Shown: positions 35,992 to 44,781 of the stretch, piece by piece
How positions within the stretch are numbered: position 1 is the first letter of the stretch
How the letters are laid out: every line of letters starts with the position of its first letter
Origin: an uncultured Gammaproteobacteria bacterium
GTDB taxonomy: Bacteria > Pseudomonadota > Gammaproteobacteria > Nitrosococcales > Methylophagaceae
NCBI GenBank assembly: GCA_905181885.1
Contig: CAJIZI010000001.1
Coordinates: 761,765-825,764, forward strand
Direction: 5' to 3'
DNA length: 64,000 bases
Position numbers and translations under genes: made by a program
Notes under the pieces: model-generated
What the model saw: only the letters and a program-made list of their open reading frames with translations
Database searches by the model: none
Told to the model about the DNA's origin: nothing

Positions 35992-37279
35992 CTTCTGGAG
36001 AACTAACTGGGCGAACTTGGTTATCAATCGGCGGAATTGAATCTAACTCATCTTTCGCACGGATCCCCATATCTAAGAAACGTTTACCACTAGGTATCAC
36101 TTGTCGTTCGAGAGAGCCGACAGTTTTGTTAAAGTGCCCGACACTACTATTTAAGCTACTACCTAATTTATCTAAATGACCACTAAAAACACTTAGGCGC
36201 TTATATAGGCTCTCACCTAAGTTACGAATTGCGATTGCATTTTCAGTGAGTGCTTGTTGTTTCCAGCCGTATGAAACAGCTCGTAATATGGCAATAAAAT
36301 TTGTGGGAGTTGCTAGAATAATATTTAATTGCATTGTCTCTTCGAGTAATTGAGGCTCAAGTTCTAGCGCTGCTGATAAAAAGTGTTCGCCAGGGATGAA
36401 CATGACTACAAACTCGGGTGATTGTGAATATTCAGCCCAATAGTTCTTGGCGGCTAACTCTCTTGAACGTTGCCGTATAATTTGGACATGGCGCCTTAAC
36501 TCTGATGCTTTAAGGATATCATCTGTTGTTTGAATAGATGAGAGGTATGCATCTAAAGGCGTCTTAGCATCTACAATAATCTCCCTGTTGTCAGGTAGGC
36601 GCACGATCATATCAGGCCTAATGAGCCCTGAGTCGGTTATTTGACTTGTCTGTTCGAAAAAATCACAATGCGCAACCATACCACTCAATTCTGCTAAGCG
36701 CCTTAAGGTCATCTCACCCCATTGCCCACGTACCTCAGGTCGGCGGAGTGCCTGCACAAGATTTTGTGTTTCTTGTTTTAAGTTTTGTTGTCCTTCATTT
36801 AGATGTTTAATAGTACTGTATAGCTGTCCGTAGGATTCTTTTCGTTCTTTTTCAATTGTGTTGATCTGTGCACTGGTTTTGTTTAAGGCCTCACTAATGG
36901 GTTTGACTAATTGCTCAATCGCTTGCTCTCGTGTGCTGAGCTCAGCTTTTGCTTCGCTTTGATGACGCTTTAAATTCTCTTCAGCTAACTGTAAAAACTG
37001 TTCATTATTGCGCTTAAGAGCATCTGTTGATAATTGACTGAAGGTATCTGCTAATTGGTATCGTGCTTGGTCGAGTAGTTCATCAAGTTGCTCATTAGAC
37101 TGGCGCTCTAGGCGAAGCGTCATTGTCAATTCTTGATTTTCAATCATCAAATATTTCACTCGTTGGCCACGAAGAAAAGCAATCAAAAGAGCACCGAGGA
37201 TAAGCCCAGAAAAAAATACTATAAAAACACCATTTTGTTGTTGTATTAAAGTTTGAATGAAATCTTTTATTAAAGCCAT
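35975..37279 (-). CDS. rmuC: DNA recombination protein RmuC
   Basis: RmuC limits inversions at short inverted repeats and resembles a nuclease. The 434-residue protein has one N-terminal membrane span (about residues 14-36), a long coiled coil (~45-190), then the PD-(D/E)XK-like domain with GQWGEMTLRRLAE and LIRPDMIVRLPDNREIIVDAKTPL. A second coiled segment and a charged tail follow. It overlaps the upstream phosphatase by 10 bases and hpnC by 17, so the block is likely one transcript. Confidence 0.93.
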   Translation of the reverse strand: MALIKDFIQTLIQQQNGVFIVFFSGLILGALLIAFLRGQRVKYLMIENQELTMTLRLERQSNEQLDELLDQARYQLADTFSQLSTDALKRNNEQFLQLAEENLKRHQSEAKAELSTREQAIEQLVKPISEALNKTSAQINTIEKERKESYGQLYSTIKHLNEGQQNLKQETQNLVQALRRPEVRGQWGEMTLRRLAELSGMVAHCDFFEQTSQITDSGLIRPDMIVRLPDNREIIVDAKTPLDAYLSSIQTTDDILKASELRRHVQIIRQRSRELAAKNYWAEYSQSPEFVVMFIPGEHFLSAALELEPQLLEETMQLNIILATPTNFIAILRAVSYGWKQQALTENAIAIRNLGESLYKRLSVFSGHLDKLGSSLNSSVGHFNKTVGSLERQVIPSGKRFLDMGIRAKDELDSIPPIDNQVRPVSSPEDDQIN

Positions 37280-37923
37280 TGTAGCAATTCACTAGGGTGA
37301 TCAATTATGCCATCAGCTTGCCAGTCTTTTATGTTATCGCTACTGCTGATGTAGCCATAGCGTGCTATCAAAGTGGTCATGTTCGCATTCTTACCGGCCT
37401 TAATATCGCGCTCTGCATCACCAATATAAATACAATTTTCTGGAGTTTGTGAAATAAGCTCACAGGCGTATAACATCGGAGCCGGATGTGGCTTACTATG
37501 GGCTGTTGTATCACCACTGATAACACACGCTGCGCGTTTATCCAGCCCTAGTTGTGTAACCAGCGGTGTGGTCAAAAAAGCCGGTTTATTAGTAATGATG
37601 CCCCAAGGGATATTAGTATCTTCTAGTTGTTTTAACAATAAAGCTATTCCAGAAAATAAATCAGATTCACGTGTAATATTATCTTGATATAACTTAATAA
37701 AACGCTGTTGTAATGGCAAGTAATTAGCATCGGCAGCTGTAATGTTAAAGCCAAGCCCTAATAGGCCTGCACTACCATTACTAGCTTCAGGACGAATTAG
37801 CTGATGCGGTATGGGTGAATAGCCTTCTTGCTGTAATAATGTATTAAGTGCAAATCCTAGATCTGGAGCTGTATCGACTAGTGTGCCATCTAAATCAAAA
37901 AGTACAGCGGTATATTTTGTCAT
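37270..37923 (-). CDS. HAD phosphatase, Gph/MupP type
   Basis: A 217-residue HAD-superfamily phosphatase. The nucleophile motif LFDLDGTLVDT is at residues 9-19, ITNKP supplies motif II, and YIGDAERDI motif IV. The family includes phosphoglycolate phosphatase (Gph) and MupP, the MurNAc-6-phosphate phosphatase of peptidoglycan recycling. The WGIITNKP and RYGYI...WQADGIIDHP segments, and the position right after ubiG and mtaD, resemble Pseudomonas mupP. The substrate cannot be decided from sequence alone. Confidence 0.85.
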   Translation of the reverse strand: MTKYTAVLFDLDGTLVDTAPDLGFALNTLLQQEGYSPIPHQLIRPEASNGSAGLLGLGFNITAADANYLPLQQRFIKLYQDNITRESDLFSGIALLLKQLEDTNIPWGIITNKPAFLTTPLVTQLGLDKRAACVISGDTTAHSKPHPAPMLYACELISQTPENCIYIGDAERDIKAGKNANMTTLIARYGYISSSDNIKDWQADGIIDHPSELLQWL

Positions 37924-37926
37924 AGA

Positions 37927-38634
37927 CTAAAGAGGTCGAGTGCAATGTAGGAGGTAGTTTACTTGTACATCGTTACTAAGATGAAAGTTTTTACTTAGAG
38001 GGTTGTATGTTATACCTTTTAGATTTTTAGCCTGAAGACCAGCTTGTCGAGTCCAGCCAGCCATTTCCGATGGCTTAATGAAACGCGCATAGTCATGTGT
38101 GCCTCTAGGTAACATTTTCATGACATACTCAGCCCCTAATATCGCCATCAAATATGCTTTTGGGTGTCGATTTAAAGTTGAAAAGAATAAGTCTCCACCA
38201 GGTTTTACCAAGTCAGCACAGGCCTGAATAACTGAGAGTGGGTCAGGAACATGTTCCAACATTTCCATGCAGGTAACAACATCATATTGTCCTGCTGCTT
38301 TTTTTGATTGTTCCTCTGCAGTACTATGCTGATAGTCGATGCTTAGTTCAGATTCAAGTGCGTGAAGCCTTGCAACATTTAGTGCCATTTCTCCCATATC
38401 AACGCCTGTTGTCTTGGAGCCTGATTTTGCTAAAGCTTCGGTGAGAATTCCACCTCCACAGCCAACGTCAAGGGCTGTTCTATTATCTAGTTCACAATGC
38501 TGTTTGATAAAATCCAGGCGAATTGGGTTAATGTCATGTAATGGCTTGGAATCACCATTGAGATCCCACCAACTTGCAGCGAGAGCGTCAAATTTTGCGA
38601 CTTCTAAAGGATCTACATTGGTCTGTAATTTCAT
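37927..38634 (-). CDS. ubiG: Ubiquinone biosynthesis O-methyltransferase UbiG
   Basis: UbiG carries out both O-methylations in ubiquinone synthesis using SAM. The 235-residue protein has the SAM-binding DVGCGGGILTEALAKSG (motif I, ~residues 56-72) and CMEMLEHVPDP (motif post-II), plus the WWDLNGDSKPLHDINPIRL N-terminus specific to UbiG. Its ATG overlaps the mtaD stop. Pairing with mtaD, which acts on nucleoside products of SAM metabolism, is a conserved gammaproteobacterial arrangement. Confidence 0.96.
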   Translation of the reverse strand: MKLQTNVDPLEVAKFDALAASWWDLNGDSKPLHDINPIRLDFIKQHCELDNRTALDVGCGGGILTEALAKSGSKTTGVDMGEMALNVARLHALESELSIDYQHSTAEEQSKKAAGQYDVVTCMEMLEHVPDPLSVIQACADLVKPGGDLFFSTLNRHPKAYLMAILGAEYVMKMLPRGTHDYARFIKPSEMAGWTRQAGLQAKNLKGITYNPLSKNFHLSNDVQVNYLLHCTRPL

Positions 38635-39953
38635 GAGTTTTTAGGCCTTATCTTATTGCCCCAATGCTGGACATCTTTAATAATTTTAGTGGTATTCATT
38701 GTTGTTAATTGACGTTCTTTCATCAATTGTATTCCTGCAACCCATACATCAGTAACTTTATCACGGCCCGTGGCATAAACTAATTGTGAGATAGTGTCAT
38801 AACAAGGCTGTGTTTCTATTTCATCAAAATTAATTGCAATCATATCTGCCATTTTACCAACTTCAAGTGAGCCGATCATGTTGTCTAGCCCAAGTGCTTT
38901 AGCTGCATTAATTGTAGCCATTTCAAGAGCGGTATGCGCGGGGACTGAGCTTGCATCTTGTGCAACTGCTTTTGCAAGTAATGCTGTTTGTTTTATTTCA
39001 GAAAACATGTCTAGAGCATTATTAGACGCTGCACCATCTGTACCAATCGATATGTTAACACCACTATTATTTAAAGCTGAAATAGGTGTGAATCCAGTAG
39101 CTAATTTTAAGTTTGATCCTGGACAATGAATAACATTAACTCCCGTATCGGAACACCAAGTGATCTCTTCGTCGGTTAGTTGTGTCATATGAACCGCCGA
39201 CAAACGTGGGGATAATAAGCCAATTTGTTTGAGTCTAGCTAAAGGCCTCATGCCATAATTTTCAATACTTTGTGATATCTCGCCAGAGGTCTCATGGATA
39301 TGCATATGAATAGTCACATCCAACTCTTCGGCATTTGTCATTATAGCGTTGAGTGTATTGTCTGCGACAGTATAAGGTGCGTGTGGGGCGTAAGAGGTAG
39401 TGATACGAGCATGATGACGGTAGTGGTCATGTAATAGTTGCCCCTTATGCATATACTCTTCAGGACTCGCCGCCCAAGCACTTGGGAAATCAATCACTAT
39501 CATCCCTAAGTTCGCACGAATGCCACTTTTATCAACCACACGTGCAGTTGCATCGGGGAAAAAATACATGTCATTAAAACAGGTCGTACCGCCTCTTATC
39601 ATTTCAGCAATCGCAAGTTCGGATCCTGCTTCAACAAAACTGTCACTGACCCATTTTTCCTCGGCTGGCCAAATGTTGTCATTTAGCCAGGTCATCAATG
39701 GTAAGTCATCTGATAAGCCACGTAATAATGACATTGCGGCGTGAGTGTGGTTATTAATTAACCCAGGCATAAGACAGTGGTCGTTATAGTATTGTTCAGT
39801 TGATGCGGTATAACTATCTTTAACTTTATCTTGTGGTAATAAGGCAAGGATCTGTCCTTGGTGAACGACAATAGAATGAAATTCTAATACCGTATTTTTA
39901 GGTAAGACTGGCACTAACCAACGAGCATGAATAATAAGATCAACAGTTTTCAT
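38631..39953 (-). CDS. mtaD: 5-methylthioadenosine/S-adenosylhomocysteine deaminase
   Basis: A TRZ/ATZ-type amidohydrolase of 440 residues. The metal motif NHTHAAM lies near residue 67. HIHET supplies another histidine, followed by VHMTQL and the GTDGAASNNALDMF segment with the catalytic Asp. The family deaminates MTA or SAH to inosine derivatives, clearing by-products of SAM use. It overlaps ubiG by four bases, and the order mtaD-ubiG-phosphatase matches Pseudomonas. It is the first gene of a - strand block that runs to hpnC. Confidence 0.92.
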   Translation of the reverse strand: MKTVDLIIHARWLVPVLPKNTVLEFHSIVVHQGQILALLPQDKVKDSYTASTEQYYNDHCLMPGLINNHTHAAMSLLRGLSDDLPLMTWLNDNIWPAEEKWVSDSFVEAGSELAIAEMIRGGTTCFNDMYFFPDATARVVDKSGIRANLGMIVIDFPSAWAASPEEYMHKGQLLHDHYRHHARITTSYAPHAPYTVADNTLNAIMTNAEELDVTIHMHIHETSGEISQSIENYGMRPLARLKQIGLLSPRLSAVHMTQLTDEEITWCSDTGVNVIHCPGSNLKLATGFTPISALNNSGVNISIGTDGAASNNALDMFSEIKQTALLAKAVAQDASSVPAHTALEMATINAAKALGLDNMIGSLEVGKMADMIAINFDEIETQPCYDTISQLVYATGRDKVTDVWVAGIQLMKERQLTTMNTTKIIKDVQHWGNKIRPKNS

Positions 39954-40128
39954 AAGAAATGATTATACCGTCATATTCAGCAGAACACAGTGGCCAGATA
40001 AAGCAAATTGAGATTAGCCTTGATGAAGTACTGTTTTTTAATAGATCGATGGTATTCTACTTGTGTAAAATTGAATACTGAACAACGTCTTAATAACGTG
40101 ATTGAAAGTTAAAACGAAGGAATAAAGT

Positions 40129-40803
40129 ATGAGCCAAAGAGTATTAGTAACAGGGACTAACCGAGGCATTGGTTTGGAATTATGCCGTCAATTAAAACAA
40201 CGTGGTGATGAGGTTATTGCAACTTGTCGGAAAGCCTCTAAAGAACTTAAAGAATTAGATGTTGAAATTATCGAAGGTGTGGAAGTGAGCGATCCCAGAA
40301 GCCTTTCTGTTTTAGCGGGTAAACTGAATGGCCGGAAGATTGATTGGTTAATTAATAATGCTGGTATTGCGGGTGGACTAGGGCTAAGCGACATTGATGT
40401 CGATGCAATTGAAAGCTTCAAGCGAATGTATGAAGTTAACAGCTTAGGCCCACTGCTCACTACCCAAACTCTGTTAAATAACCTGAGTGAAGGTTCAAAG
40501 GTTGGAATTATTACCAGTCGTATGGGTTCAGTAGCCGATAATGATTCAGGTGGAAGTTATGCTTATCGTATGTCAAAAGCAGCAGTTAATGCTGCTGGGA
40601 AATCATTATCAATAGATTTAAAATCGAAAGGTATCTCAGTTGGTATTCTACATCCCGGTTATGTCCGCACTGATATGACGAACCATAATGGTCTAATGGA
40701 TACTGATGAATCGGCGTCAGGCCTATTAGCTAGAATGGATGAACTTAATTTGAATAACACGGGTTCATTTTGGCATAGTAATGGTGACTTGTTACCTTGG
40801 TAA
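40129..40803 (+). CDS. Short-chain dehydrogenase/reductase
   Basis: A 224-residue classical SDR. The N-terminal cofactor motif TGTNRGIG is at residues 8-15, NNAG near 76, the catalytic Ser in SRMGS and YRMSK as the YxxxK pair. It resembles the CsgA/carbonyl-reductase-like SDRs; basic residues after the glycine motif (CRKAS) suggest NADP(H). The substrate is unknown. GAAGGA precedes the ATG. The next gene starts within its last codons, so the two are probably translated together. Confidence 0.9.
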   Translation: MSQRVLVTGTNRGIGLELCRQLKQRGDEVIATCRKASKELKELDVEIIEGVEVSDPRSLSVLAGKLNGRKIDWLINNAGIAGGLGLSDIDVDAIESFKRMYEVNSLGPLLTTQTLLNNLSEGSKVGIITSRMGSVADNDSGGSYAYRMSKAAVNAAGKSLSIDLKSKGISVGILHPGYVRTDMTNHNGLMDTDESASGLLARMDELNLNNTGSFWHSNGDLLPW

Positions 40804-41681
40804 GTTACCCCCTGTTATCGCAACAGCAACAACGACAATGTCCTAAATTAAAAAAGACAGCTAAAAAGCTGCCTGTTTTATTTGCGGATAGTACTCATCA
40901 GTTGTGGCAATGTGACAGCGTTGATGGCTTGTTAATACTTAAAGTTTGTAACCATTCAAGTATTCAAGGCTCTTCATTTTGGAAAGGCATGAATAAGCTG
41001 TTTAAAGCAGATTTCCCTGCTAACTTGCTTCATTTAGCAGCAAATAGCGACCAGTTAGCAGTAATAAGTCCCTTGGAGATCCCAGAAATAATTTCTGTGG
41101 AAGCGAATAGATTCGTTTTAGCTCGATGGCTGTATGATGAGCCTATCGAACTAGAAAGTATTACCGATGAAATGGTAAGTCAGTTAGCAAGTCACATTGG
41201 AAAGTGCCACCAACAAACTAAAAAGACTTGGGGTGCATTTCATCACCCAGTTTTATCTGCCGAACAGTGGCCTATGCTACTACATGAAACAATAATGACA
41301 TTAGCTCAAAATGCTCCCAAACTTATTTCAGATGATATGTTGAAGATGACTCTGCAAGAGTCTCAAACTATTCAAGCAGCTGATTTTGTGCCGATTATGC
41401 CTGATCTGAGGTGGGACCAGTTTTTACAAAAAAATGGCCGATTGTCAGCACTAGTAGATTTAGATGCTTTTGTATATGGGCCGAGAGAGTTAGAGCTTGT
41501 CCTATTAGAATATTTATTGACTTCTCGACAAATAGAAATATTTAAGAAGCAGTATGGACAGTATGTAAAAATACCAGATTTAACTGTTGTTAGAAGACCT
41601 TATCGAGTGTTACTTTTTTTTATGAATGTTCTGGGAGAGCAGAACTTAGATAAATGGTTAAATAGAGATATAAGTTTATAA
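40797..41681 (+). CDS. Divergent phosphotransferase-fold (APH/choline-kinase-like) protein
   Basis: A 294-residue protein whose best start is a TTG overlapping the SDR stop, with GGTGA nine bases upstream. A strand pair ending LLILKV (Lys49) looks like a kinase N-lobe, and ASHIGKCHQ (131-139) fits the APH helix. The catalytic loop reads MPDLRWDQFL (201-210): Asp203 remains, but the usual preceding His is replaced and the metal-binding Asn is Gln208. Asp221/Asp223 (LVDLDAF) could supply the second metal Asp. It may be an unusual kinase or a pseudokinase. It ends 17 bases from the convergent pnuT, so a thiamine-kinase-like role is possible but unproven. Confidence 0.5.
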   Translation: MVSYPLLSQQQQRQCPKLKKTAKKLPVLFADSTHQLWQCDSVDGLLILKVCNHSSIQGSSFWKGMNKLFKADFPANLLHLAANSDQLAVISPLEIPEIISVEANRFVLARWLYDEPIELESITDEMVSQLASHIGKCHQQTKKTWGAFHHPVLSAEQWPMLLHETIMTLAQNAPKLISDDMLKMTLQESQTIQAADFVPIMPDLRWDQFLQKNGRLSALVDLDAFVYGPRELELVLLEYLLTSRQIEIFKKQYGQYVKIPDLTVVRRPYRVLLFFMNVLGEQNLDKWLNRDISL

Positions 41682-41698
41682 GGCAGGGCGTGACGCTG

Positions 41699-42331
41699 CT
41701 AATACTGTGTATTTGGAATTGTATAATCGCGATGATATAACTTCATCCAACTGATATAACCGATTAGCGCAAGGACGAGGTAAATGGCGAACATCACGAT
41801 TGTCGCGTAATAGCCTGTTTGAGCATATAAAACGATAGCGGCGGCATCAATGACAATCCAGTAAAGCCAGTTTTGCAATACTTTACGGGCCATTAAAATA
41901 GTATTTAGCACTGAAAAGACAGTTACTCCGGCGTCAAGAAAAGGACTTTGGGAGGCTCCTATGCTTATTAAATAGTTGGCGGTTACAAAAGTAAGGAAAC
42001 TACCAAGTATAAAAAATGCAAATTGCTGGGCCCAAGATAACCTATTAATTACTACGGTTTGATTAGCTTCTCCTTGTTTTTGCCACAACTTATAACCATA
42101 TATAGCCATTGCCATGTAGTAAAAGTTGAGCATGGCTTGCATTGGCAATTGGCCTTTCCAAAATATGACGGTATAGATGAGCGTGCTAAGAAAGGCTAAA
42201 GGCCAACACCACTGTGATTCTTTTGCGGCAAAAATTATATAGCCTATCCCCAATACTGAAGCGAAGACTTCCCAGCCTGATAGAGCTGATAAGCTATTAA
42301 TCATGCTGCAGATTAATGGGCTATCTGTCAT
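41699..42331 (-). CDS. pnuT: PnuC-family transporter, probable thiamine transporter PnuT
   Basis: A 210-residue integral membrane protein with about seven hydrophobic spans and PnuC features (IYTVIFWKGQLPMQAMLNFYYM, then AIYGYKLW). PnuC proteins pass uncharged vitamins by facilitated diffusion, trapped by phosphorylation inside; the PnuT branch is linked to thiamine. The thiamine assignment comes from context: its start overlaps the YkoF-like thiamine-binding gene (ATGA) and both follow a TPP-riboswitch-controlled TonB receptor. Nicotinamide riboside (PnuC) is the alternative. Confidence 0.8.
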   Translation of the reverse strand: MTDSPLICSMINSLSALSGWEVFASVLGIGYIIFAAKESQWCWPLAFLSTLIYTVIFWKGQLPMQAMLNFYYMAMAIYGYKLWQKQGEANQTVVINRLSWAQQFAFFILGSFLTFVTANYLISIGASQSPFLDAGVTVFSVLNTILMARKVLQNWLYWIVIDAAAIVLYAQTGYYATIVMFAIYLVLALIGYISWMKLYHRDYTIPNTQY

Positions 42332-42588
42332 AAATCTACAATATCAGCACGGTCAGTGCCAACAAATTTCATAGCAAAGACACTGTGTGGAAGTTCGTCA
42401 AAAACAACTTCAATTTCTTTATCAAGCATATCCATAACATCACGGTATTCACCGAAGACCTGAGTGCTAAGACTGTTACGCTTAACAATAAGTTTAGAGT
42501 TGCTCTCAAGTTGAGCGATAAAGGCTAAGATAGGTTCGACATAATCTTCAGTTAATGGGTATAAACTAATATCAACAGAAATTCTCAT
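42328..42588 (-). CDS. YkoF-like thiamine-binding protein
   Basis: An 86-residue protein of the YkoF/MTH1187 fold, recognisable by the ISVDISLYPLTEDYVEPI opening and the later QVFGEYRDVMDML helix. Bacillus YkoF has two such domains and binds thiamine; this is a single-domain version without a signal peptide, so it should be cytoplasmic. It is coupled to pnuT by ATGA overlap. It may chaperone thiamine taken up by PnuT or act as a sensor. The fold is inferred from sequence pattern alone. Confidence 0.72.
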   Translation of the reverse strand: MRISVDISLYPLTEDYVEPILAFIAQLESNSKLIVKRNSLSTQVFGEYRDVMDMLDKEIEVVFDELPHSVFAMKFVGTDRADIVDL

Positions 42589-42611
42589 ATTCTTCTTCTC
42601 AACTTATTAGT

Positions 42612-42642
42612 AAAAAGGCGCCTTTTTAAGGGCGCCTTTTTT
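42612..42642. terminator. Bidirectionally symmetric terminator between the TonB receptor gene and the thiamine-binding gene
   Basis: aaaaaggcgcc (42612-42622) pairs with ggcgccttttt (42631-42641) around an eight-base loop, with T-runs on both strands. On the - strand it lies seven bases after the receptor stop and before the YkoF-like gene. It should reduce transcription into the YkoF-pnuT pair, making those genes either read-through products or under a promoter I could not identify in the short remaining gap. Confidence 0.8.
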
Positions 42643-42648
42643 AATTCT

Positions 42649-44709
42649 TTAATAATCCCAAGCAACAGATAAGCCCATCGTGCGTGGCTCACCTCGTTGA
42701 GTGTAACTTTCTTGCACGTAACCTTTTCCAGGATTGTTGCCAAAAAAGAACCCGCGTGTTCCATAATCCTTATCAAACATGTTACGGCCCCACAAAGTGA
42801 TATTCCATTCACCGATACGATACTGGAGACTGGCATTGGTTAAAGCGTATGACCCTGATTTTTCATTATGGCTATTTGAGAAGTAGAACTCATCTTTTCC
42901 TTCAATATTAGTACGGAAGATGAATCTCGGAGATAAGTAGACTTCACCGCCAACATTAAAGGTGTAAGCTGGTGTCTGCGCCATGCGTCGATCTTCAATA
43001 CCTGATAGCTTAGGATTACTGTATTCATCAAAGGAGGCATGAAGTAGACCTATTGCTGCAAATAATCGTATGTCATCTGTGGCTGACCAGTTTACTTCTG
43101 CTTCTAAACCATAGTTTTTGCCTTTTGCAGCATTTGTAATGGAATCTTCGAATGCACCGATACCAACTGGAATAGAGCTTTTAACTTGTGCATCACGACG
43201 TGATGAGTAGAAAACACCGATACTTGTCATTAAGTTGCCTTGTAGCCAGAGTGATTTTAGCCCCGACTCTGCAGTCCACATATATTCAGTGTCAAATTCA
43301 AGTTCTGATGCGGGCAGATCGTCATTATTATTTACACCACCCGATTTATAGCCACGAGATAATGAGGTGTATAGAAGTTGGTTATCATTAAATTGATAGT
43401 TGAGCCCGAGCTTACCACCAAATAAGACCTCTGAAGAGTCAATATCTAGGCTATTTGAGTCTTTATAGTCAGCTTTAAAGTTTTCTATTCGTAAACCAGT
43501 TATCAAAGTCACCTTCTTAGTCAAATGAGTATCGAGCTGGCCAAATAATGATACGTTTTCAGTTTCATATTCATTAATTAGGTTACCAAAATCAGAGCTT
43601 AGATCTAGATCTTCATCTTGTCGAAAGAAGTGTGCACCAATTACCCATTCAGTTTTACCATTAAATAAATGACCATCTTCATTTGATAATGCTTTTATTT
43701 CAAAGGAGTAGTTTTCACGCTCACGTTGAAACTCTTCTGTAGCAGCGTATGGGTATAAGTTATCTGTAAATTGGCCTGGAAATCCCCAATCTGCATCATA
43801 GCTATATATGATGTCGGACTTGGAATATGTTGCTATTGTTTGAATTTGTATAGCATTGCTTGCGCGCCAATCTGTCTTAAACGCGAGTGCATTAGTATGT
43901 TGTTTATCTTGGCCGGGTTGGTCAGCCAGGCTATTAAAACTGTTATCTAATGTAAAGGCATCGTAGCCATTATCAAGATTTAGGTGTAATAAATTAAGAT
44001 CAACATTTAAGTTATCGCTAACAAGCCATTTCAGCTGCCCTTTTGCAGACAACTCATCGCGATTATGAGTATTATCACGATTGAGGAAATTATTCTTCAT
44101 ATAACCATCTGATTGGTGGCTATGAAGTGAGAAACGACCAAGTAATGAGTTTTTTATTATAGGGCCACCAACAGCTAAGCCCAGACTACGGGTATTGTCT
44201 TGAGCTAAACCGGTTTCGGCGTGAATATTAAGTTCGTCTGTCGGTTGTTTGCTTTCTAGGTTAATAACTCCAGCTAAAGCATTGGTGCCAAATCGTGTGC
44301 CTTGTGGTCCTCTGAGAATTTCTACCTGACCAACATCAAAAAGTGTGGCTGAGCCACCGGTGCGACTAAAATCGATTCCATCGATAATCAGACCAACGGA
44401 AGGATTTATCGGAGCAGAGAACTGACTACGTTCGCCTATACCACGAACCTGAAAAAATTGGCCTCGTGAAGCCCCCGCTGATATATTGACATTGGGTGCA
44501 AGGCTTAGGATTTCTTCAATATGCTGTGCACCACGTGTCTGAATGATATCGTTATCAATTGTGGTTAAGCTAATAGGGGTCTTGAGTGCTTGTGCAGGTC
44601 TGAAATCAGCATTTACTTCCATTAATGGCAAGAATTGTTCAGCAAGTGCTACAGAGGCAGTGGTTGAGAGTATTGCTGCGATATACAGCGATAAAGTACT
44701 AGGTTTCAT
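42649..44709 (-). CDS. TonB-dependent outer-membrane receptor, probable thiamine uptake
   Basis: A 686-residue receptor from the ATG giving MKPSTLSLYI, chosen because AAGGA lies five bases upstream; an earlier in-frame ATG would run into the riboswitch. A signal peptide ends near ALA-EQ (~residue 23). The plug domain (about 35-145) contains IQTRGAQHIEEILSLAPNV, VRGIGERSQF and EILRGPQGTRFG; the rest is a 22-strand-type barrel ending in an aromatic residue pair (WDY). The TPP riboswitch in its leader argues that thiamine or a precursor is the cargo, analogous to BtuB for cobalamin. Iron chelates are less likely. Confidence 0.9.
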   Translation of the reverse strand: MKPSTLSLYIAAILSTTASVALAEQFLPLMEVNADFRPAQALKTPISLTTIDNDIIQTRGAQHIEEILSLAPNVNISAGASRGQFFQVRGIGERSQFSAPINPSVGLIIDGIDFSRTGGSATLFDVGQVEILRGPQGTRFGTNALAGVINLESKQPTDELNIHAETGLAQDNTRSLGLAVGGPIIKNSLLGRFSLHSHQSDGYMKNNFLNRDNTHNRDELSAKGQLKWLVSDNLNVDLNLLHLNLDNGYDAFTLDNSFNSLADQPGQDKQHTNALAFKTDWRASNAIQIQTIATYSKSDIIYSYDADWGFPGQFTDNLYPYAATEEFQRERENYSFEIKALSNEDGHLFNGKTEWVIGAHFFRQDEDLDLSSDFGNLINEYETENVSLFGQLDTHLTKKVTLITGLRIENFKADYKDSNSLDIDSSEVLFGGKLGLNYQFNDNQLLYTSLSRGYKSGGVNNNDDLPASELEFDTEYMWTAESGLKSLWLQGNLMTSIGVFYSSRRDAQVKSSIPVGIGAFEDSITNAAKGKNYGLEAEVNWSATDDIRLFAAIGLLHASFDEYSNPKLSGIEDRRMAQTPAYTFNVGGEVYLSPRFIFRTNIEGKDEFYFSNSHNEKSGSYALTNASLQYRIGEWNITLWGRNMFDKDYGTRGFFFGNNPGKGYVQESYTQRGEPRTMGLSVAWDY

Positions 44710-44714
44710 TGTTA

Positions 44715-44741
44715 TCCTTTTTTTTAAAAAAAAAGGACAGG
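44715..44741 (-). promoter_or_regulatory. Riboswitch expression platform: ribosome-site-sequestering stem
   Basis: On the - strand, TCC plus a T-run (44737-44726) is followed by an A-run plus GGA (44725-44715), an almost perfect inverted repeat that would bury the AAGGA ribosome site of the receptor gene. The alternative partner of CCTGTCC (44741-44735) is GGACAGG (44789-44783) at the 3' edge of the TPP aptamer. The two pairings are mutually exclusive, so TPP binding could switch between them. Confidence 0.6.
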
Positions 44742-44781
44742 GGACACAACACAAATTTAGAACACGCGATAAGTTGTCTCG

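Noticed and set aside
42585-42836. 83-codon - strand frame between the TonB receptor and the YkoF-like gene
   Set aside because: It overlaps the receptor's C-terminal coding region and its translation runs through the terminator stem.
44710-44754. Upstream in-frame ATG of the TonB receptor
   Set aside because: It would add a non-signal-like sequence coded by the riboswitch platform; the downstream ATG has AAGGA and a proper signal peptide.
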